The notes below the pieces were generated by a model that saw nothing but the letters and a program-made list of their open reading frames with translations, searched no databases and was not told the DNA's origin. Position numbers and translations under genes: made by a program. Below, piece by piece: positions 6,275 through 7,136 of a stretch of 7,136 nucleotides of DNA. How positions within the stretch are numbered: position 1 is the first letter of the stretch; the number at the start of each line of letters is the position of its first letter. The stretch is from Solirubrobacteraceae bacterium (GTDB taxonomy: Bacteria; Actinomycetota; Thermoleophilia; Solirubrobacterales; Solirubrobacteraceae), in assembly GCA_025928415.1 (NCBI GenBank), contig JAICJK010000120.1, forward strand, positions 1-7,136. The letters are read 5' to 3'.

Positions 6275-7136
6275 GCGACCTCCCGCCCCAGGTCCCGGCT
6301 CAGGGCCAGGTAGCCCTCCAGGCAGGCGGCGGCCGCGCCGCTGTCGACGGTGCGCGCGGCGCGCTCGACGCCGTCGCGCAGCGAGTCCGCACGCCCGCCG
6401 GCATAGATCGCGGCGCCGGCGTTGAACAGCGCGATGTCCCGCTCGGGGCCGCCGCCGCCGGCGAGGATCGCCCGCGTCGTCGCGGCGTTCTGCGCCGGGT
6501 CGCCGCCGTGCAGCGCATCCGGGGACGACTCCGAGAGGCCGACGTCCCGCGGGGCGACCTCGTAGCGCTCGATCTCGTTCCCGTTGACTTCCACGACGTG
6601 GCTCGGGCCGGACGTGCTGAGCTCGTCCAAGCCGTCGGCGCCCGACACTACCAGCGCCCGGTCGCAGCCCAGCAGCGCCAGCGCTCCGGCCATCAGCTCC
6701 AGGACGGCGGGGTCCGAGACGCCGATGAGCTGGCGGGTGGCGCCGGCCGGGTTGGTCAGCGGGCCCAGGAAGTTGAAGATCGTGCGCACCCCGAGCTCCT
6801 TGCGGACCGGGATCACCCAGCGGGTCGCGGCGTGGTGGGCCGGGGCGAACATGAAGCCGAACCCGAGCTCGTCGATGCAGCGGGCCACGGCCTCCGGGGT
6901 CAGGTCGATCCGCGCGCCCAGCGCCTCCAGGACGTCGGCCGATCCCGAGCGGCTCGTCGCCGAGCGGTTTCCGTGCTTGGCCACGGCGCAGCCTGCGCCG
7001 GCGGCGATCAGCGCCGCGGTGGTGGAGACGTTGAAGGTCGGGCGGCCGCCGCCCGTCCCCGCCGTGTCCAGCAGGTCCCCGCGGACGGTGCGGACCGGGC
7101 GCGCCAGCGCGCGCATCGTCCCGGCCAGCCCGGCGA
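6271..7136 (-). CDS. trpD: Anthranilate phosphoribosyltransferase TrpD, 5' end cut off by the window edge
   Basis: TrpD joins anthranilate to PRPP, giving phosphoribosyl-anthranilate, the second committed step of tryptophan synthesis in the cytoplasm. The frame is open to the right edge and holds 287 residues plus a TGA stop. Family members are about 340 residues, so roughly 50 to 65 N-terminal residues lie outside; the ATG at 7116 is internal, not the start. Visible motifs are the PRPP-binding glycine loop at 7045-7059, then TFNVST, the KHGNRS..SRSGSADVLEALG block, FNFLGPLTNPA, and the acidic Asp-Glu pair in DGLDELS (6622-6627) that binds the metal in known structures. The glycine loop is unusual: it reads GTGGG-R-P-TFN instead of the common GTGGD-x-x-x-TFN, so the Asp is replaced and one residue is missing. 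The stop overlaps the GTG start of trpC by four bases, which suggests coupled translation. Identity is secure. Confidence 0.96.
   Translation of the reverse strand, partial: AGLAGTMRALARPVRTVRGDLLDTAGTGGGRPTFNVSTTAALIAAGAGCAVAKHGNRSATSRSGSADVLEALGARIDLTPEAVARCIDELGFGFMFAPAHHAATRWVIPVRKELGVRTIFNFLGPLTNPAGATRQLIGVSDPAVLELMAGALALLGCDRALVVSGADGLDELSTSGPSHVVEVNGNEIERYEVAPRDVGLSESSPDALHGGDPAQNAATTRAILAGGGGPERDIALFNAGAAIYAGGRADSLRDGVERAARTVDSGAAAACLEGYLALSRDLGREVA

Noticed and set aside
4121..6313. A 730-codon open frame on the plus strand, antisense to trpC and the protease gene.
   Set aside because: It mirrors two genes with intact catalytic motifs. At this GC content stops are rare in the antisense frame, and its predicted protein is an Arg/Asp/Val/Leu/His-rich mix without recognisable domains.

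Overview
This window comes from a very GC-rich bacterial chromosome, most likely an actinobacterium in the broad sense. Protein features such as TrpB with a [12 protein letters not shown] start, TrpA with PYLMGGFPS and an HtrA of actinobacterial layout suggest Thermoleophilia/Solirubrobacterales. That placement is inferred from motif memory, not from a search. All supported genes lie on the minus strand and are read from the right edge to the left edge.

Right to middle (7136 to 5462): trpD, cut by the right edge, then trpC, overlapping by four bases. Middle (5404 to 4196): a complete membrane-anchored HtrA/DegP-type serine protease with one PDZ domain, placed inside the trp gene run. Left of it (4107 to 1512): trpF, trpB and trpA, with two more four-base GTGA overlaps. 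Together trpD, trpC, trpF, trpB and trpA cover every tryptophan-specific step from anthranilate to tryptophan. The anthranilate synthase genes (trpE, trpG) are not in the window and could lie upstream, beyond the right edge.

Left end (1435 to 13): after a 76-base gap with a GC hairpin comes a 54-residue protein with two predicted membrane segments. A lipoprotein of the branched-chain amino acid type solute-binding family follows. No permease or ATPase gene for it is visible.

The layout suggests translational coupling within trpDC and trpFBA, possible new transcription starts in front of trpF and the small membrane protein gene (both with a -10-like hexamer very close to the start codon), and a protease gene separating the two trp blocks. 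The window is mostly an ordinary biosynthetic locus. The points worth a second look are the htrA insertion, an altered glycine-rich loop in TrpD, and the small membrane protein next to an orphan binding lipoprotein. No RNA genes, CRISPR arrays, insertion sequences or phage features were seen.
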